Of a stretch of DNA of 44,626 nucleotides, positions 8,037 through 16,652 are shown in pieces (within the stretch, counting starts at the first letter, position 1; every line of letters begins with the position of its first letter). Both the position numbers and the translations under genes were made by a program. The DNA is taken from the NCBI GenBank assembly GCA_024697575.1, contig JAILFM010000109.1:1-44626 (forward strand), written 5' to 3'. This DNA is from Clostridiales bacterium (GTDB taxonomy: Bacteria > Bacillota > Clostridia > Oscillospirales > Acutalibacteraceae). The notes under the pieces are model-generated. The model was not told the DNA's origin, ran no database searches, and saw nothing but the letters and a program-made list of their open reading frames with translations.

Positions 8037-9701
8037 ATGTTACAAAAACTGATTATCAACAATATTGCCGTTATTGAGAACGCTCAAATTGAATTTGAAA
8101 AAGGCCTTAATATTTTGACCGGTGAAACCGGTTCCGGCAAATCCATTATTATTGATTCAATTAATGCCGTTATCGGTGAAAGAACTTCCAAAGAAATAAT
8201 CAGAAGCGGTTGCCATGAAGGGAAAGTTTTTGCGTTATTTTCATGCGTTGGTGAAAATGTACTCAGGTTTATTGCCGACAAGGGCATTCCTCTTAATGAC
8301 GATGATACGGTAACCGTAGCCCGAACTATAAATGCTTCCGGTAAAAATAACTGCCGGATTAATTCTTTCCCCGTCAGCGTTTCAACCTTAAAAGAAATCG
8401 GCTTTGAACTTATCAACATTCACGGTCAGCATGACAGTCAGGCTCTTTTAAGAAGTGAAACACACTGTTCCTTTATCGACTCTCTTGCAGGTAATGAACT
8501 GCTGAGAAATGAGTATAAAGAAGCGTTACGGTCTTTAATTAAAACAAAAAAAGAACTGTATTCACTGTATGATATCAGAGATGAAAAGTCCAAAAAGCTT
8601 GACTATCTTCTTTTTTCCGTTGATGAAATCAAAAATGCGGATATAAAACCGGGTGAATCGGAAAAGCTTAACAAAGAAAAAACCATTCTTGAAAACAGCA
8701 GAAAAATTATTTCTTCATTATCTGAAGTTCGCGATACGCTTAAAAAAGACGATGGTGTAATTGATGCGCTTCAATTGAGCGCGGCTGTTTTGACAAAGCT
8801 TTCAGCTGTAATGGATGAATGTGAAAGCTTTAATGAAATAATTTTAAATTCAGTAACCGAATTGTCCGGTGTAACATCCGCCATTGATACGCTTATCGAA
8901 AACATTGACTACTCAACAGAAAGACTGTTTCAAATAAACGAAAGGCTTGACTTTCTTTATTCTCTGTTTTATAAGTATGGCAGTGACGAAAAAGCTGTTC
9001 TTGAGTATTATAACGGCGCTTTGGAAGAGATAGAAACGCTTAATAATACCGACGGCTCTATCTCTCTTCTTGAAAACAGAATGTATGATCTGTCTTCCAA
9101 AGTAAAAGATCTCAGTTCAAAGCTTACTTTAAACAGAAAAGAATCCGCTGAAAAATTCGCTCACAGCGTTTGTGCTGAACTCAAAGCGCTTGATATGCCC
9201 GATGCGGCTTTTGAAGTTATCTTTAAATCAATTCCGTTAAATTCAAACGGCGGTGATGATGTTGAGTTTTATATAAATATCAACCCCGGTCAGGAATTAA
9301 AACCGCTTTGCAAAACAGCCTCCGGCGGTGAGCTTTCAAGAATAATGCTCGCAATAAAAAATGTTCTTTCAAAGACCGATCCCGTTTCAACACTGATTTT
9401 TGATGAGATTGATACGGGTGTCAGCGGAAGCGCAGCGGGTAAAATAGCTGATAAGCTTCATATGCTTTCTCAAGATAAACAGGTTATCTGCGTTACGCAT
9501 CTTGCTCTTATAGCAGCAAAAGCGGATGTTCATTTCAATATTTCAAAAACTGTTGAAAACAACTGCGCAAAAACCAATGTTAAAAAGTTAGACCGTTCTG
9601 AGCGCATTGCCGAAATTGCGCGTATAAATGTCGGCGGTGATATATCCGAGACCCATTTAAAGTCAGCGGAAGAAATGCTGTTTAACAGTCATCAGATATA
9701 G
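8037..9701 (+). CDS. recN: DNA repair protein RecN
   Basis: A 554-residue SMC-like ATPase for double-strand break repair. The Walker A motif GETGSGKS is at residues 29-36. A long coiled coil fills the middle (about 150-370). The ABC signature is in TASGGELSRIMLAIK, and Walker B is in LIFDEIDTGVSG with the D-loop after it, followed by the H-loop in CVTHLALIA. Full length. It begins nine bases after argR. RecN is SOS-induced in many bacteria, but no separate promoter or LexA box was seen directly in front of it. Confidence 0.95.
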   Translation: MLQKLIINNIAVIENAQIEFEKGLNILTGETGSGKSIIIDSINAVIGERTSKEIIRSGCHEGKVFALFSCVGENVLRFIADKGIPLNDDDTVTVARTINASGKNNCRINSFPVSVSTLKEIGFELINIHGQHDSQALLRSETHCSFIDSLAGNELLRNEYKEALRSLIKTKKELYSLYDIRDEKSKKLDYLLFSVDEIKNADIKPGESEKLNKEKTILENSRKIISSLSEVRDTLKKDDGVIDALQLSAAVLTKLSAVMDECESFNEIILNSVTELSGVTSAIDTLIENIDYSTERLFQINERLDFLYSLFYKYGSDEKAVLEYYNGALEEIETLNNTDGSISLLENRMYDLSSKVKDLSSKLTLNRKESAEKFAHSVCAELKALDMPDAAFEVIFKSIPLNSNGGDDVEFYININPGQELKPLCKTASGGELSRIMLAIKNVLSKTDPVSTLIFDEIDTGVSGSAAGKIADKLHMLSQDKQVICVTHLALIAAKADVHFNISKTVENNCAKTNVKKLDRSERIAEIARINVGGDISETHLKSAEEMLFNSHQI

Positions 9702-9715
9702 GAGTGTGAATTTAT

Positions 9716-10486
9716 ATGAAAATCGGCGTTTGTACGGGAAATATTCCGGAAAACATTGAAATTATCAAACAATCTGGTTTTGATTTTGCGGAGCTCAATT
9801 GCAAAGCCGTTGCCGCTTCCTCCAAGCAGGAACTCGACCGGATAATGAAAATTGATTTTAATATTCTTTCAGCTAATTGCTTTATTGACCACAAGGTTGT
9901 CGGCAGCGAAAGAGATGATAATCTTATTAAAGATTATGTTGAAACAATGATGAATAAAGCCAATTACATCGGTATCAAAAAAACCGTATTTGGCTCGTCC
10001 GGTGCCAGAAAGGTTCCCGGTTATATGACAAGAGAAGAAGCGCGGAGTCAGGTTGTTTCTTTTTTAGGCGATATTGTTGCGCCGATTGCCGACAAATATG
10101 ACATTGACGTTGCAATAGAGCCGTTGAGATTTGGTGAATGTAATTGTATAAATACAATATCCGACGGTGCCGAAATTGCAAACAGAGTCAATCATCCGCG
10201 CATAAAACTTCTTGCAGATTGTTTTCATATGTTTGATAACAAGGAAAGTTTTGATATTTTACCTGAGTACAGCGGTTTACTTATTCATGCGCATACTTCA
10301 AGACCGTATCCGCCGGATGGCAGTGATAACAGAATTTTTCCGAAAACGAATGACGGGTTTAACCAGGCGGATTTTATCAATCAAATAAAAGCGTCAGGAG
10401 TTGATTCGTGCTCAGTAGAGGCAAGAGCCTTTGATTTTAAAGCTGATGTTTCAAAAGCTTATGAAGTTATGAAACAGTTCAGATAA
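9716..10486 (+). CDS. Sugar phosphate isomerase/epimerase-like TIM barrel
   Basis: A 256-residue protein of the xylose isomerase-like/AP endonuclease 2 family (sugar isomerase/epimerase fold). It starts with KIGVCTGNI, then FDFAELNC, has the metal-binding Glu in IAIEPLRFGECNCINT-type context, LLADCFHMFDNKE, and the late HAHTSRPYPP and VDSCSVEARAF strands that supply the remaining metal ligands. Members isomerise or epimerise ketoses or inosose; the substrate here is unknown. A good AGGAG lies 11 bases before the ATG. It is attached to the end of the recN operon. Confidence 0.8.
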   Translation: MKIGVCTGNIPENIEIIKQSGFDFAELNCKAVAASSKQELDRIMKIDFNILSANCFIDHKVVGSERDDNLIKDYVETMMNKANYIGIKKTVFGSSGARKVPGYMTREEARSQVVSFLGDIVAPIADKYDIDVAIEPLRFGECNCINTISDGAEIANRVNHPRIKLLADCFHMFDNKESFDILPEYSGLLIHAHTSRPYPPDGSDNRIFPKTNDGFNQADFINQIKASGVDSCSVEARAFDFKADVSKAYEVMKQFR

Positions 10487-10509
10487 ATATTATTTTGGGG
10501 GATTTGTTT

Positions 10510-12033
10510 ATGAAAACAGATTTTAAAAAAATTGTAAGTGTTCTTCTTTGCTGTCTTATTCTGTCGGGTACACTTACAATTTCATCATTCGCAGTTGATA
10601 CCGCAGTTAATGAAGAGTATGCGCCGTTTCGTATTCATGTTTCGGTTAACGGGGATACTTCTGCACAGAAAGGTTTTTGCTGGTACACCCATGCAATGAC
10701 AGAAAGTAAAATTTCCCTTTTTAATCTTTCAATGGAACCTGTAAACGCCGAAATTGAATATGAAGATGTGTTTGAATGGGGCGGCAATTACTGCCATAAG
10801 GCTCTGGTTAAGGGACTTAAACCCGGTACCGAGTATTATTACACTGTCGGCGACGGAAATGTCAGCAGCTCTGTTGGTACTTTTGTTACCGACGACGGGG
10901 ACAGCGAATTTGAATTTGTTTCAGTCGCAGATATTCAGGCAAGCAGCCTTGAAAACTTTCTTAAAGGCAGAAATACGCTGAACGCCGCTTATAAAACCAT
11001 GCCCGATGCCGAGTTTTATATCAATCTCGGCGATTTTACCAATGACAGTACCAATGAAGAATGGGATTATTATGACAAAGCAGTAACAGATTTCAATCAG
11101 AATACTACTATTGTCCCGATATCCGGCAATCACGATGGCCTCGGCGTTTGGAATTGGTTTAACAATATGTTCAGCCTTGATACAAGCGAAAGTGTCCAGA
11201 CACTTAACGGTGTAAACTATTCATTTGATTACGGCAATGCTCATTTTGCCGTATTGAACACAAACGATGTTCTTTCTGTCAGCATTCCGCAGCTTGTTTG
11301 GCTTTATAAAGATATGAAATCCACCGATAAGGACTGGAAAATTGTTCTTATGCATAAGTCTCCTTACACTTTCGGTAAGGACGGCAAATGGCCCGACGCT
11401 CTCTATCTTCAGCGTGCGCTTACTGCAGTTTGCGATGCCACAAATGTAGACCTCGTTATGAGCGGACATGATCATCAGTATGTACGCACCAAAAAAATAA
11501 AAATGAATATGCAAAATGACAGCGGCACCACTTATGTTCTTTGCGGTACTGCCGGTTCAAAGAGATATGAAATCAGACCTTTCCTTAAAGGACTTTTCAT
11601 GAATATTAATCTTATTGAAAAGATAAATGTTCAAAGAACAACCGATTGGGACGGAACAGGCTGGGAAAAAACCGGTTTTAATCTTGAGGATATGACCAAT
11701 CCCGGCGGTCAATTCAATACCATATCTGTAAAGGGCGGTACACTTACATTTAATTCTTATGTTGCTGCTGACAAACAGTTTGATGACAACGGCAATATTA
11801 TTGAAAGCGAAGATGTTATCACCAATGTTGATTCTTTCGTACTTACAAAAGAAACTGGCAGTAACAAAGCTGAGTATTCAGGTAATAAAAAGACTTCATC
11901 GTTTGTGTTCTATTTAGGAATAATTCCTTCAATGATTTCACTTGCTGTTTACACATTCGGCGAATGGTTCCCCAAATTTATCGTTAATCTTCCTAATCTT
12001 GTTTTTAATGTCATAAAATTTGATATTTTCTGA
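10510..12033 (+). CDS. Secreted purple acid phosphatase-like metallophosphoesterase
   Basis: A 507-residue exported phosphoesterase. Residues 1-27 are a signal peptide (Lys-rich start, CCLILSGTLTISSFA core). An N-terminal fibronectin-like domain (about 35-125, with GLKPGTEYYYTVGD) precedes a calcineurin-like domain with GDFTND, SGNHDG, MHKSPY and SGHDHQYVR, the metal ligands of the purple acid phosphatase group. The first Asp motif is in VADIQASS. A hydrophobic C-terminal segment may anchor it. I chose ATG 10510, which has GGGGG eight bases upstream, over an in-frame TTG at 10495. It is the last gene of the operon. The substrate is unknown. Confidence 0.85.
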   Translation: MKTDFKKIVSVLLCCLILSGTLTISSFAVDTAVNEEYAPFRIHVSVNGDTSAQKGFCWYTHAMTESKISLFNLSMEPVNAEIEYEDVFEWGGNYCHKALVKGLKPGTEYYYTVGDGNVSSSVGTFVTDDGDSEFEFVSVADIQASSLENFLKGRNTLNAAYKTMPDAEFYINLGDFTNDSTNEEWDYYDKAVTDFNQNTTIVPISGNHDGLGVWNWFNNMFSLDTSESVQTLNGVNYSFDYGNAHFAVLNTNDVLSVSIPQLVWLYKDMKSTDKDWKIVLMHKSPYTFGKDGKWPDALYLQRALTAVCDATNVDLVMSGHDHQYVRTKKIKMNMQNDSGTTYVLCGTAGSKRYEIRPFLKGLFMNINLIEKINVQRTTDWDGTGWEKTGFNLEDMTNPGGQFNTISVKGGTLTFNSYVAADKQFDDNGNIIESEDVITNVDSFVLTKETGSNKAEYSGNKKTSSFVFYLGIIPSMISLAVYTFGEWFPKFIVNLPNLVFNVIKFDIF

Positions 12034-12049
12034 TTTTTCAGTTTTGAAT

Positions 12050-12071
12050 GATTTAATCAGCGTTTCCTTAG
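12050..12071 (+). repeat. Dispersed repeat, copy 2
   Basis: GATTTAATCAGCGTTTCCTT followed by AG lies between the phosphoesterase stop and the terminator. About 20 bases match, inverted, the element at 29895-29918, and a looser copy lies at 121-140. Its position between a stop codon and a terminator suggests a non-coding role or a mobile-repeat end. Confidence 0.6.
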
Positions 12072-12074
12072 AAT

Positions 12075-12117
12075 GCCGGTGCGGCTTTTGCTGTACCGGT
12101 TTTTTTATTTTTTTTAC
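12075..12117 (+). terminator. Intrinsic terminator of the nusB-recN operon
   Basis: A ten-pair stem, CCGGTGCGGC (12076-12085) with GCTGTACCGG (12090-12099), includes two G-U pairs and a TTTT loop. A T-rich tail (12100-12117) interrupted by one A follows. It is a strong rho-independent terminator separating the first operon from lexA. Confidence 0.92.
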
Positions 12118-12134
12118 TGTTTTTGTTAAAAAAC

Positions 12135-12163
12135 TTGACAATTGTTACATGTTTATCTATAAT
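12135..12163 (+). promoter_or_regulatory. Consensus promoter of lexA operon
   Basis: TTGACA (12135-12140), a 17-base spacer and TATAAT (12158-12163) are a perfect match to the housekeeping consensus. Transcription would start near 12170. No GAAC-N4-GTTC box of the Bacillus LexA type is visible. The palindrome ACAATTGT (12138-12145) overlaps the -35 box and is a candidate operator, unproven. Confidence 0.9.
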
Positions 12164-12206
12164 ACATACATAAAACTATATCTTTTGTTTTTCAGGGGTT
12201 GATTAT

Positions 12207-12818
12207 ATGGCACAATATAAACAAGATATGGCTGATAAAATCATTCGTTTTGTTGATGATTTTTATGTTAAATATCTCAGAGCGCCTTCTTTAAGGGAAA
12301 TTGAAAAATATGTTAATGTTTCCCGCCAGACTGTTATGAAATACCTGAAGATGTTAGATGACGAAGGTACAATAACTTATGACGGTCAGCAGGGAATATT
12401 AAAGACAAAATTTATGAGTGAGCTTACGGGCGGCACTATCGTAAAGTTGCCTGTTCTGGGCAGAATAACCTGCGGCAGTCCCGAGGGTAATGTTCAGGAG
12501 CAGCTTGGTGTCTTTGAGTTTCCAAGGACAATGATCGGCAACGGCGAACACTTTGTTCTTATAGCAAGCGGAAATTCAATGATTGGCGCAGGGATAACAG
12601 ACGGCGACTATGTCATTATTAAAAAGCAATCCGATGCAAGGGTTGGTGATATTGTTGCTGTTATGGACGACTCGGGCGACACAACTTTAAAAACCTTAAA
12701 ATTTGATAACGAAAAATTTACCCCTTATTTGCATCCGGAAAATAAAACATATGAGGATATTTATCCGAAAGAAATAAATATTCAGGGTGTTGCGGTTAAG
12801 GTTATTAAAAATCTATAA
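12207..12818 (+). CDS. lexA: SOS repressor LexA (S24 self-cleaving)
   Basis: A 203-residue repressor of the SOS response. The N-terminal winged helix (about 15-65) has LREIEKYVNVSRQTVMKYL as its helix-turn-helix. The C-terminal S24 domain has the catalytic Ser124 in GNSMIGAGI and Lys162 in TTLKTLK. The self-cleavage site is Cys89-Gly90 (ITCGSP) rather than the usual Ala-Gly, as in UmuD. The recognition helix differs from the Bacillus SSSTVHGHL type, so the operator may differ. AGGGG (12193-12197) lies before the ATG. It is followed by recA in the same direction. Confidence 0.93.
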   Translation: MAQYKQDMADKIIRFVDDFYVKYLRAPSLREIEKYVNVSRQTVMKYLKMLDDEGTITYDGQQGILKTKFMSELTGGTIVKLPVLGRITCGSPEGNVQEQLGVFEFPRTMIGNGEHFVLIASGNSMIGAGITDGDYVIIKKQSDARVGDIVAVMDDSGDTTLKTLKFDNEKFTPYLHPENKTYEDIYPKEINIQGVAVKVIKNL

Positions 12819-12871
12819 TTTTTTAAAATATATTTGCAGAATAAACTCATTGTAATGATTTCGGAGGGATT

Positions 12872-14002
12872 ATGGCTGAAAAAGTTAAACTTTCACCTGA
12901 AGAGCAAAAACAGCTTGCGTTAAAGACAGCGCTTGAAAAAATCGAAAAAGCATACGGAAAGGGCTCGATAATGCGCCTTGGCGACAATAAGGCTCTTAAT
13001 GTTGATGTTATATCAACAGGCTCTTTTATGCTTGATATAGCCACCGGTGTCGGCGGTCTCCCAAAGGGAAGAATAATTGAAATTTACGGTCCCGAGTCTT
13101 CGGGCAAAACAACCCTTGCGCTTCACTGCGTTGCAGAGTGTCAGAAGGCGGGCGGAGTTGCCGCATTTGTTGATGCTGAACACGCTTTGGATCCCGTTTA
13201 CGCAAGCGCTTTGGGAGTTGATATAGATCAGCTTCTTGTTTCACAGCCTGATAACGGTGAACAGGCTCTTGAGATAACCGAGGCTCTTATTCGTTCAAAT
13301 GCCGTGGAAATTCTTGTTGTTGACTCAGTTGCCGCTCTTGTTCCAAAAAGTGAAATTGAGGGCGAAATGGGCGATTCACATGTAGGAGCTCATGCAAGGC
13401 TGATGTCACAGGCATTGAGAAAAATTACAGGCGCAGTTTCTAAATCCAACTGTGTTGTTATTTTCATCAATCAGTTAAGAGAAAAGGTCGGCGTTGTATA
13501 TGGCAATCCGGAAGTTACAACCGGCGGAAGAGCACTTAAGTTCTATTCATCGATGAGACTTGATGTTCGTAAAGGTGAGCCTATCAAGTCCGGAAGCGAA
13601 GTAATCGGCAACAAAACAAAAGTTAAGGTTGTTAAAAACAAAGTTGCTCCTCCGTTTAAGGTTGCGGAATTTGATATTCTTTACGGCAAGGGAATATCAC
13701 GAATGGGCGAGATTGTTGATGCGGCGCTTCAGCTTGATATTATCAGCCAAAGCGGTTCGTGGTTCTCATACAAAGGTGAAAAACTCGGTCAGGGCAAAGA
13801 CAGGATAACCGCTTTAATAAACAGCAATGAGTCTTTGAAAAAAGAAATTGAAGAAAAGGTCAGCTCTTCTCTTTCTAAATTGTCCGATAAATCCGAAAAA
13901 TCTTCAACAGCTTCCGAAGAAAGAGAAATCCCTCAACCCGTGCCGATGTCCAAACCGGCCGCAAGAGCAAAACTTGATATTCTTGTTGACGAAGATGAAT
14001 AA
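12872..14002 (+). CDS. recA: Recombinase RecA
   Basis: A 376-residue recombinase that forms filaments on single-stranded DNA, exchanges strands and triggers LexA cleavage. Walker [10 protein letters not shown] is at residues 73-81. Also present are VDAEHALDP, the VVDSVAAL Walker B strand, loop L1 with [20 protein letters not shown], and loop L2 with [14 protein letters not shown]. The C-terminal tail is acidic as usual. CGGAGGG lies five bases before the ATG. recX follows two bases later. Confidence 0.98.
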   Translation: MAEKVKLSPEEQKQLALKTALEKIEKAYGKGSIMRLGDNKALNVDVISTGSFMLDIATGVGGLPKGRIIEIYGPESSGKTTLALHCVAECQKAGGVAAFVDAEHALDPVYASALGVDIDQLLVSQPDNGEQALEITEALIRSNAVEILVVDSVAALVPKSEIEGEMGDSHVGAHARLMSQALRKITGAVSKSNCVVIFINQLREKVGVVYGNPEVTTGGRALKFYSSMRLDVRKGEPIKSGSEVIGNKTKVKVVKNKVAPPFKVAEFDILYGKGISRMGEIVDAALQLDIISQSGSWFSYKGEKLGQGKDRITALINSNESLKKEIEEKVSSSLSKLSDKSEKSSTASEEREIPQPVPMSKPAARAKLDILVDEDE

Positions 14003-14004
14003 TA

Positions 14005-14637
14005 ATGAAGATTTTTGCAAAACCGGGCAAAGGCGATAAGATTCATATTCTTATTGACGGTGAATACCGTTTTACCGTTGACAGTGATTTCTGGTATTCG
14101 TGTCCATACAGAACTGTAAAAGAAATTAACGATGGCGGCGAAGATGAATTTTTAGAGCTTATAGGTACAAGACACGCATTTTTATCGGGTTTAAGAATTC
14201 TTTCTTACGGCGATCACCCAAAAAAAGAAACCGTACAGCGTTTGTGCCAAAAAGGCAATAAGCGTGAATATGCCGAAAAAGCTGCCGAGCTTCTTGAATA
14301 TTATGGCTATATCAATGATTCAAGATTTGCCGAAAATTTTGCCTTCAGGTTAATTAATGACAAGGGAATGAGTCTGAGGGGAATAAGATATGAGCTTAAG
14401 CGAAGAGGAGTATCCGACGAAATAACAGCACAAGTACTAAGTGAAATTGATTTTGACAGTCAGTCGGAAATTATATATTCTCTTGTTGAAAAAAAATACT
14501 TTAAGTATCTGAATGATGAAAAAGGCAGGCGAAAAGTCTTTAACGCTCTTGTTCGCTTAGGATATTCTTATTCTGATATTAAAAGCGTTTTAAATAAGTT
14601 TGAAACCGATACCGAAATTGAGGATTTTTATGAATAA
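14005..14637 (+). CDS. recX: RecA regulator RecX
   Basis: A 210-residue regulator that modulates RecA filaments. It has the three-helix RecX repeats: YAEKAAELLEYYGYINDSRFAENF, a GMSLRGIRYELKRRGVSDE segment and a C-terminal RKVFNALVRLGYSYSDIKSVL. The N-terminal 60 residues form a beta-rich extension seen in many Firmicutes RecX. It begins two bases after the recA stop and overlaps rimO by eight bases, so the three are co-transcribed. Confidence 0.92.
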   Translation: MKIFAKPGKGDKIHILIDGEYRFTVDSDFWYSCPYRTVKEINDGGEDEFLELIGTRHAFLSGLRILSYGDHPKKETVQRLCQKGNKREYAEKAAELLEYYGYINDSRFAENFAFRLINDKGMSLRGIRYELKRRGVSDEITAQVLSEIDFDSQSEIIYSLVEKKYFKYLNDEKGRRKVFNALVRLGYSYSDIKSVLNKFETDTEIEDFYE

Positions 14638-15955
14638 AAAAATCGGTATGATATCCCTTGGATGTCCCAAAAATCAGGTTGATGCCGAAAGAATGCTCGC
14701 TCAGCTGTGTGATGCAGGGTATGAAATTTCAGAAAACTCTGAAGAATTGGATGCTGTCATAATAAACACTTGCGGATTTATTGATGCTGCTAAAGAAGAG
14801 GCAATAGAAAATATCCTTGAAATGGCTCAGTATAAGCAGGCAGGGCTGATAAAAAAAATTATTGTTACAGGCTGTCTTGCCCAGCGTTATTCAGATGAAA
14901 TTCTTAAAGAAATTCCCGAAGTAGACGGAGTCATCGGTATCGGCGCAAACGCAGATATTGTTTCGCTTGTAAATAAAGTTTTATCGGGTGAAACATTTTG
15001 CAAAATACCCGCAAAAAATGAATTGCCTTTATCCGGTAAACGCGTGCTGTCAACACCGGAACACTGGGCATATCTAAAGATTTCCGACGGCTGTATGAAC
15101 AGATGCGCATATTGCGCAATACCCGGAATAAGAGGGGATTTGCGCTCTGTTAAACCGGGGGATGTTATATCCGAAGCGCATGAACTTGCAAAATCAGGTG
15201 TTAAAGAGCTTATAATTGTTGCTCAGGACACTACCAATTACGGATATGATTTATTTGGAAAGAGCGCTTTGCCGTCACTTCTAAAAGAACTGTGCAAAAT
15301 TGATGGTATAAAGTGGATAAGGCTACTGTACTGTTATCCGGATAAGATTACAGATGAACTTCTTTCTGTTATGAAATCCGAAGAAAAAATTCTGCACTAT
15401 ATTGATTTGCCGTTACAGCATGCCGATGATGCGGTTCTTAAAAGAATGAACAGGCGAGGAGACCGTAAACTTTTGGAAACTGTAATTGATAAAATACGGT
15501 CCACTCTTCCCGATGCTGTTATCAGAACAACCTTTATGGTCGGCTTTCCCGGTGAAAGTGATAAGGAATTTGAAACTCTTGCAGGGTTTGTAAAAAAAAT
15601 CAGGTTTGACCGTATGGGATGCTTTGCTTTCTCTCCAGAAGAGGGAACACCGGCTTTTGATATGCCTAATCAAATTGATGAGAAAATAAAAGCAAAACGC
15701 GGCGAAATACTTATGCAAAGTCAGCTTATGATAACAGATGAGATTAATTCTCAAAAAATCGGTAAAGTATTTGAAGTAATTGTCGACGATTTTGACGAAG
15801 AAAACAATGAATACGTCGGCAGAACATATATGGATGCGCCTGAAATTGACGGAATTGTTCGTTTTACAGATAGTAATGTTTTGAAGAAAGGCGATTTTGT
15901 AAAAGTTGAAATAACGGATTATTCAGATTATGATTTAATCGGTGTTCGTATATAA
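14630..15955 (+). CDS. rimO: Ribosomal protein S12 methylthiotransferase RimO
   Basis: A 441-residue radical-SAM enzyme that adds a methylthio group to Asp88/89 of ribosomal protein S12. The N-terminal domain has SLGCPKNQVDAE with Cys12, NTCGFID and TGCLAQRY, the three Cys for the auxiliary cluster. The radical-SAM motif is CMNRCAYC (Cys155, Cys159, Cys162) followed by IPGIRG. A C-terminal TRAM domain begins near residue 380. SLGCPKNQVD and the IPGIRG form favour RimO over MiaB. I chose ATG 14630 with TGAGG upstream; the longer in-frame start lies within recX. Confidence 0.94.
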   Translation: MNKKIGMISLGCPKNQVDAERMLAQLCDAGYEISENSEELDAVIINTCGFIDAAKEEAIENILEMAQYKQAGLIKKIIVTGCLAQRYSDEILKEIPEVDGVIGIGANADIVSLVNKVLSGETFCKIPAKNELPLSGKRVLSTPEHWAYLKISDGCMNRCAYCAIPGIRGDLRSVKPGDVISEAHELAKSGVKELIIVAQDTTNYGYDLFGKSALPSLLKELCKIDGIKWIRLLYCYPDKITDELLSVMKSEEKILHYIDLPLQHADDAVLKRMNRRGDRKLLETVIDKIRSTLPDAVIRTTFMVGFPGESDKEFETLAGFVKKIRFDRMGCFAFSPEEGTPAFDMPNQIDEKIKAKRGEILMQSQLMITDEINSQKIGKVFEVIVDDFDEENNEYVGRTYMDAPEIDGIVRFTDSNVLKKGDFVKVEITDYSDYDLIGVRI

Positions 15956-15998
15956 ATATAATCAAAGATCCAACATAATAAAGAGCCGGAGGCAGATT

Positions 15999-16652
15999 TT
16001 GTTTCGCAATTTAAAAGAAGATATTTCCACAGTTAAATCCAGAGACCCCGCTGCTCGGTCGATTATAGAAATATTGTTTTTATACCCCGGTATTAAAGCT
16101 ATACGAATGCACAGAAAAGCATATTGGTTTTATAACCATGGTTTCTTTTTTATTGCAAGGTGGATATCGCAAAGAGCTTCCCGAAAAACCGGCATAGAGA
16201 TACATCCTGCCGCAAAAATAGGTAAGAGACTGTTTATTGACCACGGTACAGGTGTTGTTATAGGTGAAACTACAATTATCGGTGACGACTGTACCTTGTA
16301 TCAGGGGGTTACACTCGGCGGTACGGGTAAAGAAACCGGTAAGCGTCATCCGACTTTAGGCAATAATGTAATGGTTGGCAGCGGCGCTAAAATTCTCGGT
16401 CCCGTACAAATCGGCAATAACAGCCGCATTGCATCGGGTGCTGTTGTCTTAAGAAATATTCCCGAAAATTGTACGGCTGTCGGTGTTCCTGCAAGGGTTG
16501 TGAAAAAAGACGGCAAAAGAATTGTTGACGACCTTGATCAGGTTCATTTTACAGACCCGGTTATGGAAAAGCTCAGGCGGCTTGAAAATGAAGTGCATCA
16601 TTTAAAAAAAGAATTAAAAAAAGTTGAGGGTCATAAAAATGAGGATATTTAA
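15999..16652 (+). CDS. cysE: Serine O-acetyltransferase CysE
   Basis: A 217-residue hexapeptide-repeat enzyme making O-acetylserine for cysteine synthesis. It has the short N-terminal helical domain beginning FRNLKEDISTVKSRDPAARS, then left-handed beta-helix repeats with IHPAAKIG, DHGTGVVIGE, YQGVTLGGTGKE and a VPARVV C-terminus. A C-terminal coiled extension follows. The start is TTG 15999, placed six bases after GGAGG (15988-15992); this gives an N-terminus close to other CysE. It overlaps cysS by 14 bases, linking cysteine supply to cysteinyl-tRNA charging, as in Bacillus. Confidence 0.94.
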   Translation: MFRNLKEDISTVKSRDPAARSIIEILFLYPGIKAIRMHRKAYWFYNHGFFFIARWISQRASRKTGIEIHPAAKIGKRLFIDHGTGVVIGETTIIGDDCTLYQGVTLGGTGKETGKRHPTLGNNVMVGSGAKILGPVQIGNNSRIASGAVVLRNIPENCTAVGVPARVVKKDGKRIVDDLDQVHFTDPVMEKLRRLENEVHHLKKELKKVEGHKNEDI

